Below, piece after piece: positions 54,289 to 62,386 of a stretch of 64,000 bases of DNA. This DNA is from Tenacibaculum haliotis (lineage in GTDB: Bacteria > Bacteroidota > Bacteroidia > Flavobacteriales > Flavobacteriaceae). The stretch is taken from assembly GCF_025215075.1 (NCBI RefSeq), contig NZ_JAOBTH010000028.1:186001-250000 (forward strand), read 5' to 3'. Made by a program: the position numbers and the translations under genes. Below the pieces are notes generated by a model that saw only the letters and a program-made list of their open reading frames with translations, searched no databases and had not been told where the DNA came from. The stretch's first letter is position 1, and each line of letters opens with the position of its first letter.

Positions 54289-54371
54289 TGGGGAGAGCAG
54301 GATTCGAACCTGCGAAGTCGTAAGACAACGGAGTTACAGTCCGTCCCAGTTGGCCGCTTTGGTATCTCCCC
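54289..54371 (-). tRNA. tRNA-Tyr (GTA), copy 2
   Basis: Identical in sequence to copy 1 at 53516-53598: 83 nt, anticodon GTA, long variable arm. Confidence 0.97.
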
Positions 54372-54389
54372 AAAGCTTTAGAAAAAAAT

Positions 54390-54423
54390 AAAAGCTTTTC
54401 TTAATAATAAGAAAAGCTTTTTG
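54390..54423 (-). terminator. Hairpin between tRNA-Lys and tRNA-Tyr, copy 2
   Basis: Same stem as at 53617-53652 with a shorter loop and a T run on the minus strand. Confidence 0.6.
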
Positions 54424-54496
54424 TGACCGGGCTGGGGCTCGAACCCAGGACCCTCTCCTTAAAAGGGAGATGCTCTACCAACTGAGCTACCAGGTC
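54424..54496 (-). tRNA. tRNA-Lys (TTT), copy 2
   Basis: Identical to copy 1 at 53653-53725: 73 nt, anticodon TTT. Confidence 0.97.
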
Positions 54497-54628
54497 ATTT
54501 ATTTTTCTCCTTAGCGGGTGCAAATATACGTTCCTTTTTCACTTCTACAAAGTATTTTTATTAAAAAAAATAACCGAATTATTAATCGCTAACTTAGTCT
54601 ATTGTTTTACAATAAATTAACACTTAAA

Positions 54629-55393
54629 TTATTTTTCTGATAAATAAGCTTGACGTACTTTTTTGAACAAATTTGAAGAATATACAAAATCTACCACTGC
54701 CTGATTATCCGTTTTAAATATTTCTTTATGAGATCCCTCCCACGCTTTCAGTCCGTTTTTAAGGAAAACAATCTTATCTCCTATTTCCATCACCGAATTC
54801 ATATCATGTGTATTAATAACGGTTGTTATTTTATATTCATCAGTAATTTCTTGAATTAAATTATCAATGACAATTGATGTTTGCGGATCTAAACCTGAAT
54901 TTGGCTCATCACAAAACAAATATTTAGGGTTCATTACAATTGCACGAGCAATAGCTACCCTTTTTTGCATTCCTCCAGATAATTCAGCTGGAAACTTTTT
55001 ATTTGAATTTTCTAAGTTAACACGTTTTAATACAAAGTTAACTCTATCTAACATTTCATCTTCTGGTTGCTTGGTAAACATTTTTAAAGGAAACATTACA
55101 TTTTCCTCAACAGTTTGTGAATCAAACAAAGCACTTCCTTGAAAAACCATTCCTAGTTCTTTTCGAAAACTCCTTTTATCTTCTATAGTCATTTCAGTGT
55201 TTACACGTCCATCATAAATGATACTTCCATTTTCTGGAATATGTAACCCAATCAATGATTTTAAAAAAACTGTTTTACCTGAACCACTTTGCCCTATAAT
55301 TAAACTTGTTTCCCCTGGCAAGAATGAAGTTGAAATTCCTTTTAAAATTTCAATACCATTAAATCCTTTATGTAAGTTATTTACTTCAATCAT
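54629..55393 (-). CDS. mlaF: MlaF-type ABC transporter ATP-binding protein
   Basis: ATPase of the phospholipid-trafficking Mla system that keeps the outer membrane asymmetric. Walker A IGQSGSGKTVFLKSL, signature ELSGGMQKRVAIARA and Walker B LFCDEPNSGLDP are present, with the MlaF-like region MVFQGSALFDSQTVEENV. The 254 residues are normal. Its start overlaps the MlaE stop by one base, so the two are translated together. The MCE-domain partner MlaD is not adjacent. Confidence 0.93.
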   Translation of the reverse strand: MIEVNNLHKGFNGIEILKGISTSFLPGETSLIIGQSGSGKTVFLKSLIGLHIPENGSIIYDGRVNTEMTIEDKRSFRKELGMVFQGSALFDSQTVEENVMFPLKMFTKQPEDEMLDRVNFVLKRVNLENSNKKFPAELSGGMQKRVAIARAIVMNPKYLFCDEPNSGLDPQTSIVIDNLIQEITDEYKITTVINTHDMNSVMEIGDKIVFLKNGLKAWEGSHKEIFKTDNQAVVDFVYSSNLFKKVRQAYLSEK

Positions 55394-56133
55394 TATGTTA
55401 ATAACATTTGAGTTAATAAATAATTAGCGATAACAATAAGAACGGTAGTCCAAACAACAGACTGCGTACTCGCTTTACCAACTTCTAACGATCCTCCTTT
55501 TACATAATACCCATGATACGATGGCACTGTAGCTATTAAAAAGGCAAAAATTAATGTTTTTATAATTGCATAGGTTAGTAAAAACGGGTCAAATTCCATT
55601 TGCACACCTATTATATAATCTGTTCCAGAAAACAAGCCAGAAAGTACTCCTGCAAGCCATCCTCCGAAAATTCCTAAGAACATCCCTAGAACAATTAAAA
55701 ACGGGTAAAAAAACACTGTCGCAATTATTTTTGGTAATACCAGATAGTTTAAAGAATTAATTCCCATTACTTCTAAAGCATCAATTTGCTCGGTAACTCG
55801 CATCGCACCAATACTCGAAGTTATATAAGAACCTACTTTTCCTGCTAAAATAATAGAACAAAATGTAGGTGCAAATTCTAATATTATAGATCGTTTTGCT
55901 GCAAAACCGATTAAAGATCTTGGTATAAACGGACTTTCTAAGTTTAAGGCTGTTTGCAATGCTATTACTCCACCAATAAAAAATGAAATAAAAGCAATAA
56001 TACCTAACGATTTTAGCCCTAATTCATCTATTTCCCTAAACAAAGCCTCTCTAAAAACACGCGCACGCTGTGGTTTTGTAAAGACCTGCTTTAGCATGGC
56101 AAAGTACTTTCCTATATGCTCAATGTAATTCAT
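55393..56133 (-). CDS. mlaE: MlaE-type ABC permease
   Basis: Integral membrane subunit, 246 residues, about five helices, with the family core LIGFAAKRSIILEFAPTFCSIILAGKVGS and IGAMRVTEQIDALEVMGINSLNYLVLPKI. It forms the lipid transporter with the ATPase downstream. First gene of the pair. Diverges from the pafA-like gene across 117 bp. Confidence 0.95.
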   Translation of the reverse strand: MNYIEHIGKYFAMLKQVFTKPQRARVFREALFREIDELGLKSLGIIAFISFFIGGVIALQTALNLESPFIPRSLIGFAAKRSIILEFAPTFCSIILAGKVGSYITSSIGAMRVTEQIDALEVMGINSLNYLVLPKIIATVFFYPFLIVLGMFLGIFGGWLAGVLSGLFSGTDYIIGVQMEFDPFLLTYAIIKTLIFAFLIATVPSYHGYYVKGGSLEVGKASTQSVVWTTVLIVIANYLLTQMLLT

Positions 56134-56250
56134 TAAACTAATCTATTTTTCTTTTTTGCTAAAGTATTAAAAAAGCATTAACTCTTTGCTTTAATATCTA
56201 TTTTAGTGTTCATTTACTTACCTTTGGTTTTATCAATTTTAAAAATCAGA

Positions 56251-57891
56251 ATGAAAAAAACACTTCCTTTAGCTGCTATCATTATACTTTGCTTATGCAG
56301 TTTTATCTCTACTGAAAAGAAAAAAACTAAAAAACCAAAACTGGTTGTTGGTATTGTTATCGACCAAATGCGCTATGATTACCTTACTCGTTTTGCTAGT
56401 AAATATGGTAAAGATGGTTTTAATCGCTTATTAAATGGTGGGTTTTCTCTTGAAAATGCTCATTATAATTACATCCCAACTTACACAGCTGTTGGTCATG
56501 CGTCAATATACACCGGAACCACACCTGCAAATCATGCTATAATTAGTAATAGTTGGTACGATAAATATTTAAAAAAATCTATTTATTGTGTTGATGACAG
56601 TAATTATAAAACCGTTGGTATTAACGGAATAAGTGGAAATAAATCTCCACATAGAATGTTAACCACTACAATGACTGATCAGTTAAAATTAGCTCAGAAT
56701 ATGAACGGAAAAACTATTGGTATAGCAATTAAAGATCGTTCTGCAATTTTACCTGCTGGTCATGCAGCAAATGGCGCTTATTGGTTTAACGGTGGTAATG
56801 AAGGTAAGTGGATTACCTCATCTTACTACATGGATAAACTTCCTGAATGGGTAATCAAATTTAATAGTTCTAATATTGCAAGTAACTATCTAAAAAAACC
56901 ATGGAATACACTTTATGATATAAATACTTATACTGAAAGTATTGCTGATGATAATAATTTTGAAATGCCTTTTAAAGGTGAAAAGAAACCAGTTTTTCCA
57001 CATGACATACCTAGTTTAAAAAGCAAAAACAGCAACTTTAGTATCATAAAAGCAACACCTGCTGGAAATTCTTTAACTACTGATTTTGCAAAAGCAGCTA
57101 TTATTGGAGAAAACTTAGGAAAATCTGATCATACAGATTTTCTAGCTCTTAGTTATTCTTCAACAGATTATGTTGGACACCAATTTGGAGTAGCTTCAAA
57201 AGAAATTGAAGATACTTATTTACGTTTAGATAAAGATTTGGCTAACTTATTTCAGTTTTTAGATACACAAGTTGGCGAAGGTAATTACACCTTATTTTTA
57301 ACCGCAGATCATGCAGCCGTTCAAGTTCCATCATACTTACAATCTGTTAAAATTCCTGCTGATTATTTTAGCTATAAAAATTTTAATGAATTTGTTAGTA
57401 AAACAACTTTAAAATATTTTAAATCTGATGATTTAGTTGAAAAGATATCTAACTTTCAGATTTTCTTAAACAAAGAAAAAATAGAAGAATTAAAATTAAA
57501 TACAAATGATGTTGCTCAAAAAATTACTGATGAAGTAATTAATTTTAAAGGCATTTACAAGTCTGTAACTGCAAGAACTTTACAAACTACAACTTTTACC
57601 TCTGGAATTTTAAATTCGTTACAAAATGGATATAATCAAAAATTTTCTGGAGATGTTTTATTGGTTCCAAATCCATCAACAATTAGTCATCCACGAAAAG
57701 GTACAACACACGGTTCAGGGTATTCTTATGACACACATATACCAATAATTTTTTATGGTAATGGAATAAAAAAAGGAACTTCTAAAAAGAAATATGAAAT
57801 TATAGATATTGCTCCTACAATCTCAAATTTATTACAAATAGAGTTTCCAAACGGTTCTACAGGTAAAATTATTGAAGAAGTTTTAAACTAA
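56251..57891 (+). CDS. pafA: PafA-type alkaline phosphatase
   Basis: A 546-residue phosphate-irrepressible phosphomonoesterase of the alkaline phosphatase superfamily. Taking the ATG at 56251, the residues known from Elizabethkingia PafA fall at the same numbers: D38 in VIDQMR, nucleophile T79 in PTYTAVGH and N100, with the later metal ligands in TDYVGHQFG (Asp and His four apart) and TADHAA. The signal peptide ends near CSFIS; it is a candidate lipoprotein (LCLC). Such enzymes work in the periplasm on diverse phosphate esters even when phosphate is plentiful, and are widespread in marine Bacteroidetes. Confidence 0.93.
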   Translation: MKKTLPLAAIIILCLCSFISTEKKKTKKPKLVVGIVIDQMRYDYLTRFASKYGKDGFNRLLNGGFSLENAHYNYIPTYTAVGHASIYTGTTPANHAIISNSWYDKYLKKSIYCVDDSNYKTVGINGISGNKSPHRMLTTTMTDQLKLAQNMNGKTIGIAIKDRSAILPAGHAANGAYWFNGGNEGKWITSSYYMDKLPEWVIKFNSSNIASNYLKKPWNTLYDINTYTESIADDNNFEMPFKGEKKPVFPHDIPSLKSKNSNFSIIKATPAGNSLTTDFAKAAIIGENLGKSDHTDFLALSYSSTDYVGHQFGVASKEIEDTYLRLDKDLANLFQFLDTQVGEGNYTLFLTADHAAVQVPSYLQSVKIPADYFSYKNFNEFVSKTTLKYFKSDDLVEKISNFQIFLNKEKIEELKLNTNDVAQKITDEVINFKGIYKSVTARTLQTTTFTSGILNSLQNGYNQKFSGDVLLVPNPSTISHPRKGTTHGSGYSYDTHIPIIFYGNGIKKGTSKKKYEIIDIAPTISNLLQIEFPNGSTGKIIEEVLN

Positions 57892-57922
57892 AAAAAAGCA
57901 CTCTACAATGAGTGCTTTTTTT
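57892..57922. terminator. Bidirectional terminator between pafA and the Pmp3-family gene
   Basis: Stem aaaaagcactc / gagtgcttttt with a 6-nt loop, A run before and T run after. Confidence 0.85.
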
Positions 57923-57955
57923 TGTTCAAAATATATACAAAAAAGGGGACGCTAT

Positions 57956-58111
57956 TTATTTAGGATTATTTAATATAATAAGAGCAGCAATTACACCAGG
58001 TACCCAGCCACAAAGCGTTAACAAAAACACAATTATGATTGATCCACAACCTTTACCTATTACCGCTAATGGTGGGAAAAAAATTGCTAATAAAACTCTT
58101 AGTAAACTCAT
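57956..58111 (-). CDS. YqaE/Pmp3 family small membrane protein
   Basis: A 51-residue hydrophobic peptide. It starts MSLLRVLLAIFFPPLAVIGK, then GCGSIIIVFL, and has the hallmark GWVPGVIAALIIL. Two transmembrane helices. Family members respond to salt, cold or membrane stress, and affect membrane potential in yeast; the role in bacteria is unclear. The gene lies between two terminators, so it forms its own unit. Confidence 0.93.
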   Translation of the reverse strand: MSLLRVLLAIFFPPLAVIGKGCGSIIIVFLLTLCGWVPGVIAALIILNNPK

Positions 58112-58170
58112 TTATTTTATAATTTATTAATCTACTATATAGACGCTTATCTTTCTGATTTGTTACAATA

Positions 58171-58196
58171 AAAACCCGCTAATAGCGGGTTTTTAT
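58171..58196 (-). terminator. Intrinsic terminator after the M14 peptidase gene
   Basis: Stem aaaacccgct / agcgggtttt with a short loop, just past the stop of the minus-strand peptidase gene. Confidence 0.85.
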
Positions 58197-58224
58197 TATT
58201 TAATAATTAAAAAACTACTAATTT

Positions 58225-60729
58225 CTACATTAACTTTCCGAAGAAAATAGCATTCATTAATAACTTGTTTGTACCGAACCAAAAAGCCCTAAAGTTCGTG
58301 TTATCAGTAAAAACAATAACCTTACCTGACCCTAATCTATTAACTTTAAACGGAACCGTATTTTTTAACACATTCAAGTTTTCTATAGAGACATAACCAC
58401 TCAATAAAGGGCTATCGGTATATTGTATCGGATTATTATAACTCTTCTTATCTGCCTGAATAAACTGACGTGTATTTCTAAATAAAGCAATTTTATTATT
58501 CTTATACCCAAAGTTTACAGGATGTGAACGATCTATTTTTGCTTCAAAAATTGCACCTCCGATTACCTGTGCACCTGACTGTAACGATTTGTTTTCAAAC
58601 GATATATTTTCAACTGTATCAATTTCAGTCTTATTAAATTTTAAATTGATAAACTTCTTATTCGACAACCAATTAACAGCATTTCTGTATCCTATTAAAA
58701 CACCACCATTTCGTACCCAAACTTTCAATTTCTCTTCTAGTCTTTTATCAACCGAATAACTATTAGGCACAATAATCGTTGTATACTTTGCCAAATTTAC
58801 TCTTGAAGCATACGAAACATCTAATTTTGTTAATTTCATTTCAAAACGCTGATCTAATAAATGCCAAATTTCACCAGCATCGTAACTCGTCATTCCGCTA
58901 CCTACTAACATTGCTACTTTTTGTGGTTTTATTGCGCTAAAGTTTCTACTACCTAAATCAATTCCGTCATTTAATCCCGTAGATACTCCTGAAATTTTAA
59001 TATGATTTTCAACCGCAACTTTATTTAAAAACTCATATAACTCTGAGTTGTTTAATTTCTGATTTTGAGCTGGAATAAAAATGGTTCCGTAATCAAACGA
59101 TTTTCCGTTATTTTTAAACTGCTTCATTGCCACTTTTGCACGCAATCCGTTTTCTAAAATTTCATTTAACGCTTTCGGAGTTTCATATTCATTCCACGAA
59201 AACAAATATCCAACACTACTTTGGTTTTTAATTGTTCCTTCTTTTTTCTTTAACTCAATAATTTCTTCTCCTGCTTTTGATAAAGAAATATTATCAGCAA
59301 AATCTACTCCAAAGGCATGATTGAATGTCCATGCAGAAACATCGTAAAATAAACTATCCTTAAAAGCAGTTCGTACATCAAACATTGCTTTTACCAATCG
59401 ATTATTTTTCTGATTCATTGGCACAACATAACTATAACCTTTTTTAAAGTTTTTTCCTTTTGATGTAAAATCAATTTTTAATTCGTGTATTTTTATTTGA
59501 TGCTTTTTTAAAACTGCTGCTAAATGATACGTTTTTACGGCATCTTTTTCATCACCAAAAACAATCGCTTTATTTTCTCCTGAATTTCGAGATTTCTCAT
59601 AAAAACTTTGTTGATATTTTAAGATTTTTACGCGCATATTTTTAGCTGCTTCTAAAGTTGATAAAGTAGCTGTAAATTGATTTCGGATTGTAAACGGAAA
59701 AGTTAACACTCCGTTTTCACTTTCTTGCGCATGTCCGCGAGAACTTCCTTGCTCGAACAAAATACCGATGCTCCCATTAATATCTGGAAATGTTGAACCT
59801 TTTCCATAGTAAAAATCATCAAAACTCTCTTCTGAATAATATGTAGATCCTATTTTATCAAAAGCCTTTGCGTGATAGGTTGCAATTTCTTTTGTTAAAT
59901 CCTGATTCATCTGCGGAGTTAACGGGTTAGTTCTGCTCGGAATTCCCGGTTGAAAAAAGAAACTCGAATTGGTTCCCATTTCATGATGATCAGTTAAAAT
60001 ATTTGGTAACCACTTATGAAAAGATGCTATTCTTGCACTACTTTCGGGTAACTGAACTGGCAACCAATCACGATTCATATCAAACCAATAATGATTTGTT
60101 CTTCCACCTGGCCAAACTTCGTGATATTCTCTATCATTAGGATCAGGATTTATATTGTCTGCCTTGTTCGTATTTGCCCAATATGCAAAACGTTGTAAAC
60201 CATCAGGATTCAAAGATGGATCAAATAAAATTACTGTATTATCTAATAACTTATCAATTTTAGTTCCTTCTGCTGCAGCTAAATAATAAGCAGATGCTAA
60301 TGCAGAGTTTGTTCCGCTTGGCTCATTTCCATGAATAGAAAACCCTTGGTAAACAACAATCGGTTGCTTAGATACATCTATCGAAACATCATCAGTTGCT
60401 TTTATATGTTGTTTTCTAATCTGTTCTAAATTCTGCTGATTTTTAGCTGAAGTAATTGTTAACAACAATAATGGTCTTCCTTCATATGTTGTTCCTCTAT
60501 TTTCTATCGAAACTCTATCGGAAGCCTTTGCCAAAGCTTTCATATATTCTACTAACTTATCGTGTGTAATATGCCACTCGCCTACTTCATGACCAATAAC
60601 CGATTTTGGTGTGGGTATATTTTTAGCATACGAAACATCAGTAGGTAAATAATATGATAAATCTAATTTTTGTTGTGCAGCTACTGAAATTGACACCAAA
60701 ATTAATAGTAGTAAAAAAGCTTTTTTCAT
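58225..60729 (-). CDS. Exported M14 family zinc carboxypeptidase
   Basis: An 834-residue exported enzyme with signal peptide MKKAFLLLLILVSISVAAQ. The M14 domain (about 40-370) shows the zinc motif HGNE in GFSIHGNEPSGTNS, then DPSLNPDGLQRF and the second ligand region LTDHHEMGTNSS. The long rest has a glutamine amidotransferase-like domain (KVAMLVGSGMTSYDAG, NGGVLIGYRNAVNWL) and a beta-rich end. It is the usual large M14 form of Bacteroidetes, likely a periplasmic peptidase. Confidence 0.92.
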   Translation of the reverse strand: MKKAFLLLLILVSISVAAQQKLDLSYYLPTDVSYAKNIPTPKSVIGHEVGEWHITHDKLVEYMKALAKASDRVSIENRGTTYEGRPLLLLTITSAKNQQNLEQIRKQHIKATDDVSIDVSKQPIVVYQGFSIHGNEPSGTNSALASAYYLAAAEGTKIDKLLDNTVILFDPSLNPDGLQRFAYWANTNKADNINPDPNDREYHEVWPGGRTNHYWFDMNRDWLPVQLPESSARIASFHKWLPNILTDHHEMGTNSSFFFQPGIPSRTNPLTPQMNQDLTKEIATYHAKAFDKIGSTYYSEESFDDFYYGKGSTFPDINGSIGILFEQGSSRGHAQESENGVLTFPFTIRNQFTATLSTLEAAKNMRVKILKYQQSFYEKSRNSGENKAIVFGDEKDAVKTYHLAAVLKKHQIKIHELKIDFTSKGKNFKKGYSYVVPMNQKNNRLVKAMFDVRTAFKDSLFYDVSAWTFNHAFGVDFADNISLSKAGEEIIELKKKEGTIKNQSSVGYLFSWNEYETPKALNEILENGLRAKVAMKQFKNNGKSFDYGTIFIPAQNQKLNNSELYEFLNKVAVENHIKISGVSTGLNDGIDLGSRNFSAIKPQKVAMLVGSGMTSYDAGEIWHLLDQRFEMKLTKLDVSYASRVNLAKYTTIIVPNSYSVDKRLEEKLKVWVRNGGVLIGYRNAVNWLSNKKFINLKFNKTEIDTVENISFENKSLQSGAQVIGGAIFEAKIDRSHPVNFGYKNNKIALFRNTRQFIQADKKSYNNPIQYTDSPLLSGYVSIENLNVLKNTVPFKVNRLGSGKVIVFTDNTNFRAFWFGTNKLLMNAIFFGKLM

Positions 60730-60911
60730 TTGTTATGTTGTTTGATAAGTTAACAAATATATTAAATCAAAAAGTGGTATCTTAAATATTAACCAATCGC
60801 TATTTATATAAAAGTAACAAAAAGTTCAATTAGTTGTTTTTTAACATTAAAGTTTACTTATTTAAGATAAATAATGAATAGGTAATTAAAAGGCAACATC
60901 TTTAAAAAAAA

Positions 60912-61178
60912 TTTATAAACATAGGTTAACAAACCAACTATAAAATCATTATATATTTGTAGTGTTATTATACATAGCATACCCCCTAATGTTATAACCA
61001 CCATTTAATAATAACATCCCCTTATAAATTAACCCTTAACTTGTGTGTTATGGGTTTTTTTATGCTCAAAAAATACTTCTACAGCTATCTATTATAAAAT
61101 AGCCATATATTTACCATGTTATCAAAATATAATTCTCTTATCAACAAATAAAAACTTCTATAAAACTTAATAAATCAC
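60912..61178. repeat. Tandem ~266-bp unit 1
   Basis: First and most diverged of three direct repeats (start tttataaacataggttaaca). Holds promoter box 60952-60959, C-rich transcript and terminator, then a spacer with conserved blocks (cttatcaacaaataaaaact). Confidence 0.92.
60952..61061 (+). ncRNA. Candidate small RNA 1 with its promoter box
   Basis: TATATTTG (60952-60959), then about 95 nt ending in an intrinsic terminator (aacccttaac / gttatgggtt with one mismatch and seven T, to 61061). The 5' part can fold GUUAUUAU/AUAAUAAC around an inner AUAGCAU/AUGUUAU stem that leaves ACCCCCUA as loop. No significant ORF. Confidence 0.6.
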
Positions 61179-61444
61179 TTTATAAACATAGGTTAACAAA
61201 CTAACTACAAAATAGTTATATATTTGTAGTGTTATTATATATAACTTACCCCCCTAACGTTATACCCCCTTAAATAATAACATCCCCTTATAAATTAACC
61301 CTTAACTTGTGTGTTATGGGTTTTTTTATGCCAAAAAAACGCTTCTATAGCTATCTATTATAAAATAGCCACATATTTACCATGTTATCATGGTATAATT
61401 CTCTTATCAACAAATAAAAACTTCCAGAGAACTTAATAAATTAC
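61179..61444. repeat. Tandem ~266-bp unit 2
   Basis: Second direct repeat, complete. Its promoter-to-terminator part is nearly identical to unit 3. In units 2 and 3, CTACAAA and TTTGTAG flank the promoter box as an inverted pair; unit 1 lacks it. Confidence 0.92.
61219..61327 (+). ncRNA. Candidate small RNA 2 with its promoter box
   Basis: TATATTTG at 61219-61226 and terminator stem 61297-61306/61313-61322 with T run to 61327. Same fold as unit 1: outer GUUAUUAU/AUAAUAAC, inner UAUAAC/GUUAUA, apical loop with six C, plus free ACCCCCUU and AUCCCCUU stretches. Confidence 0.62.
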
Positions 61445-61600
61445 TTTATAAACATAGGTTAACAAACTAACTACAAAATAGTTATATATTTGTAGTGTTA
61501 TTATATATAACTTACCCCCCTAACGTTATACCCCCTTAAATAATAACATCCCCTTATAAATTAACCCTTAACTTGTGTGTTATGGGTTTTTTTATGCTCG
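61445..61600. repeat. Tandem unit 3, partial
   Basis: Third direct repeat, kept only from the unit start through the terminator; the ~110-bp spacer part is replaced by unrelated sequence leading to the small-peptide gene. Confidence 0.92.
61485..61593 (+). ncRNA. Candidate small RNA 3 with its promoter box
   Basis: TATATTTG at 61485-61492 and terminator T run to 61593. Transcribed part matches unit 2 essentially base for base. Confidence 0.62.
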
Positions 61601-61677
61601 AAAAACATTTATTATTACTTAGATAACTGAAAATGAAACAATAAACAGTTACCCACTTAACAACCAGAACGAATAAA

Positions 61678-61711
61678 TACCATTTACACACTATTTCTTA
61701 CCAATTACACA
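61678..61711 (+). promoter_or_regulatory. Paired direct-repeat operator before the small-peptide gene
   Basis: TACCATTTACACA (61678-61690) and TACCAATTACACA (61699-61711) repeat with a 21-bp period, ending 39 bp before the TAAATTTG box. The position fits an activator site just upstream of the -33 region. The same arrangement lies at 54138-54171. Confidence 0.6.
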
Positions 61712-61750
61712 AAATTTATTTTTACAGTATAAAGCAACAGATTAATCTTG

Positions 61751-61758
61751 TAAATTTG
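61751..61758 (+). promoter_or_regulatory. Promoter box of the small-peptide gene
   Basis: TAAATTTG, an exact TANNTTTG match, 33 bp before the ATG. No TTG at the usual upstream distance, which fits dependence on an activator. The leader contains CCAGGGGAAT. Confidence 0.7.
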
Positions 61759-61791
61759 TGCCAGGGGAATATTAATTATAAAAACAAAACA

Positions 61792-61893
61792 ATGGCTAAA
61801 CAACTACACAAATGGGGATTAAGTGTTTTAAAAACTACAGCAATGCAATTATCTGAATTAGGTAAAGCTGCTAGTTACGCTATCAATAATTAA
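61792..61893 (+). CDS. 33-residue peptide of unknown function
   Basis: Encodes a 33-residue peptide starting MAKQLHKWGLSVLKTTAMQL and ending SYAINN. The first two thirds can form an amphipathic, weakly basic helix; there is no signal peptide, no cysteine, and no full transmembrane span. The ORF is framed by an exact promoter box, a paired operator and a terminator 19 bp after the stop, so it looks like a real monocistronic gene. I do not recognise a family. A membrane-active peptide, a toxin of type I kind, a signal peptide or a small regulator are all possible. Confidence 0.65.
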   Translation: MAKQLHKWGLSVLKTTAMQLSELGKAASYAINN

Positions 61894-61911
61894 TTAAAAA
61901 TTACATCATAA

Positions 61912-61945
61912 AGAAAACCATTCATTTTATACAAAATGGATGGTT
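61912..61945 (+). terminator. Intrinsic terminator of the small-peptide gene
   Basis: Stem aaaaccattcattt / aaatggatggtttt with one G-T pair, followed by a T-rich tail. Confidence 0.82.
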
Positions 61946-62386
61946 TTTCTTTTTACAAGAAGCATTAATTACTACAACTACATATCTGTACTTTCGAAAC
62001 TCTTCATAAAGAACTTGCTATAAATTCAGATGAAAGTTTACTATATTTCATCGGATAACGAAAAACAAACTCAAACAAGAAGTAATCTACTTTGTAACTT
62101 ACAATGTTACAGAAGATGATCTTTTTAATTGATCATCAAAAGCATAATTTATCTGAATAAAAAATCAAAAAATGTTTACGCATATTCTAAAACAGATATC
62201 ACCTAACAACAAAGTCAAATTGATTTTTTAAAACCTCTTTTTTAATTAAAATTGTTTTTTCCCTTAAAAAAACACCTCCAAGAAAAACTAAAACAACACA
62301 TAATAACCTATTTTTAGGTTATATTTATATTAAAAATACACATTAAAGATTAATTTCATTTATTTTGTATTTAAATCAAACAAATT
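61946..62386. other. Intergenic region before the HglS-like gene
   Basis: About 440 bp without a convincing gene. It has a short frame at 62030-62119 (29 codons, MKVYYISSDNEKQ at the start) that could be a remnant, and a small perfect hairpin ataaccta/taggttat at 62303-62322, 65 bp before the next ATG, which might be a terminator or operator. Confidence 0.5.

Larger units (their letters stand above)
54284..54528. repeat. Duplicated tRNA-Tyr/tRNA-Lys block, copy 2
   Basis: Second copy of the block at 53511-53757, about 772 bp downstream in the same orientation. Sequence between the blocks is unrelated to them. Confidence 0.9.

Noticed and set aside
57912..58130. 72-codon plus-strand ORF
   Set aside because: It is antisense to the YqaE/Pmp3 gene at 57956-58111, whose protein is clearly conserved.
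61061..61097. 11-codon frames after the repeat terminators (MLKKYFYSYLL in unit 1, MPKKRFYSYLL in unit 2)
   Set aside because: They lie downstream of the terminators, the third unit does not keep the frame, and no start signal is seen; likely chance in repeated DNA.
60912..61600. Tandem repeats as a CRISPR array
   Set aside because: Units are 266 bp and nearly wholly identical, with no short repeats and unique spacers, and no cas genes are nearby.
60912..61600. Tandem repeats as replication-origin iterons
   Set aside because: No DnaA-box array, no dnaA/dnaN neighbours; each unit has a promoter box and intrinsic terminator, which suits transcription units better.
62030..62119. 29-codon ORF starting MKVYYISSDNEKQ
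   Set aside because: No promoter, terminator or recognisable family; a shift near its end would extend it only a few codons. At best a gene remnant.
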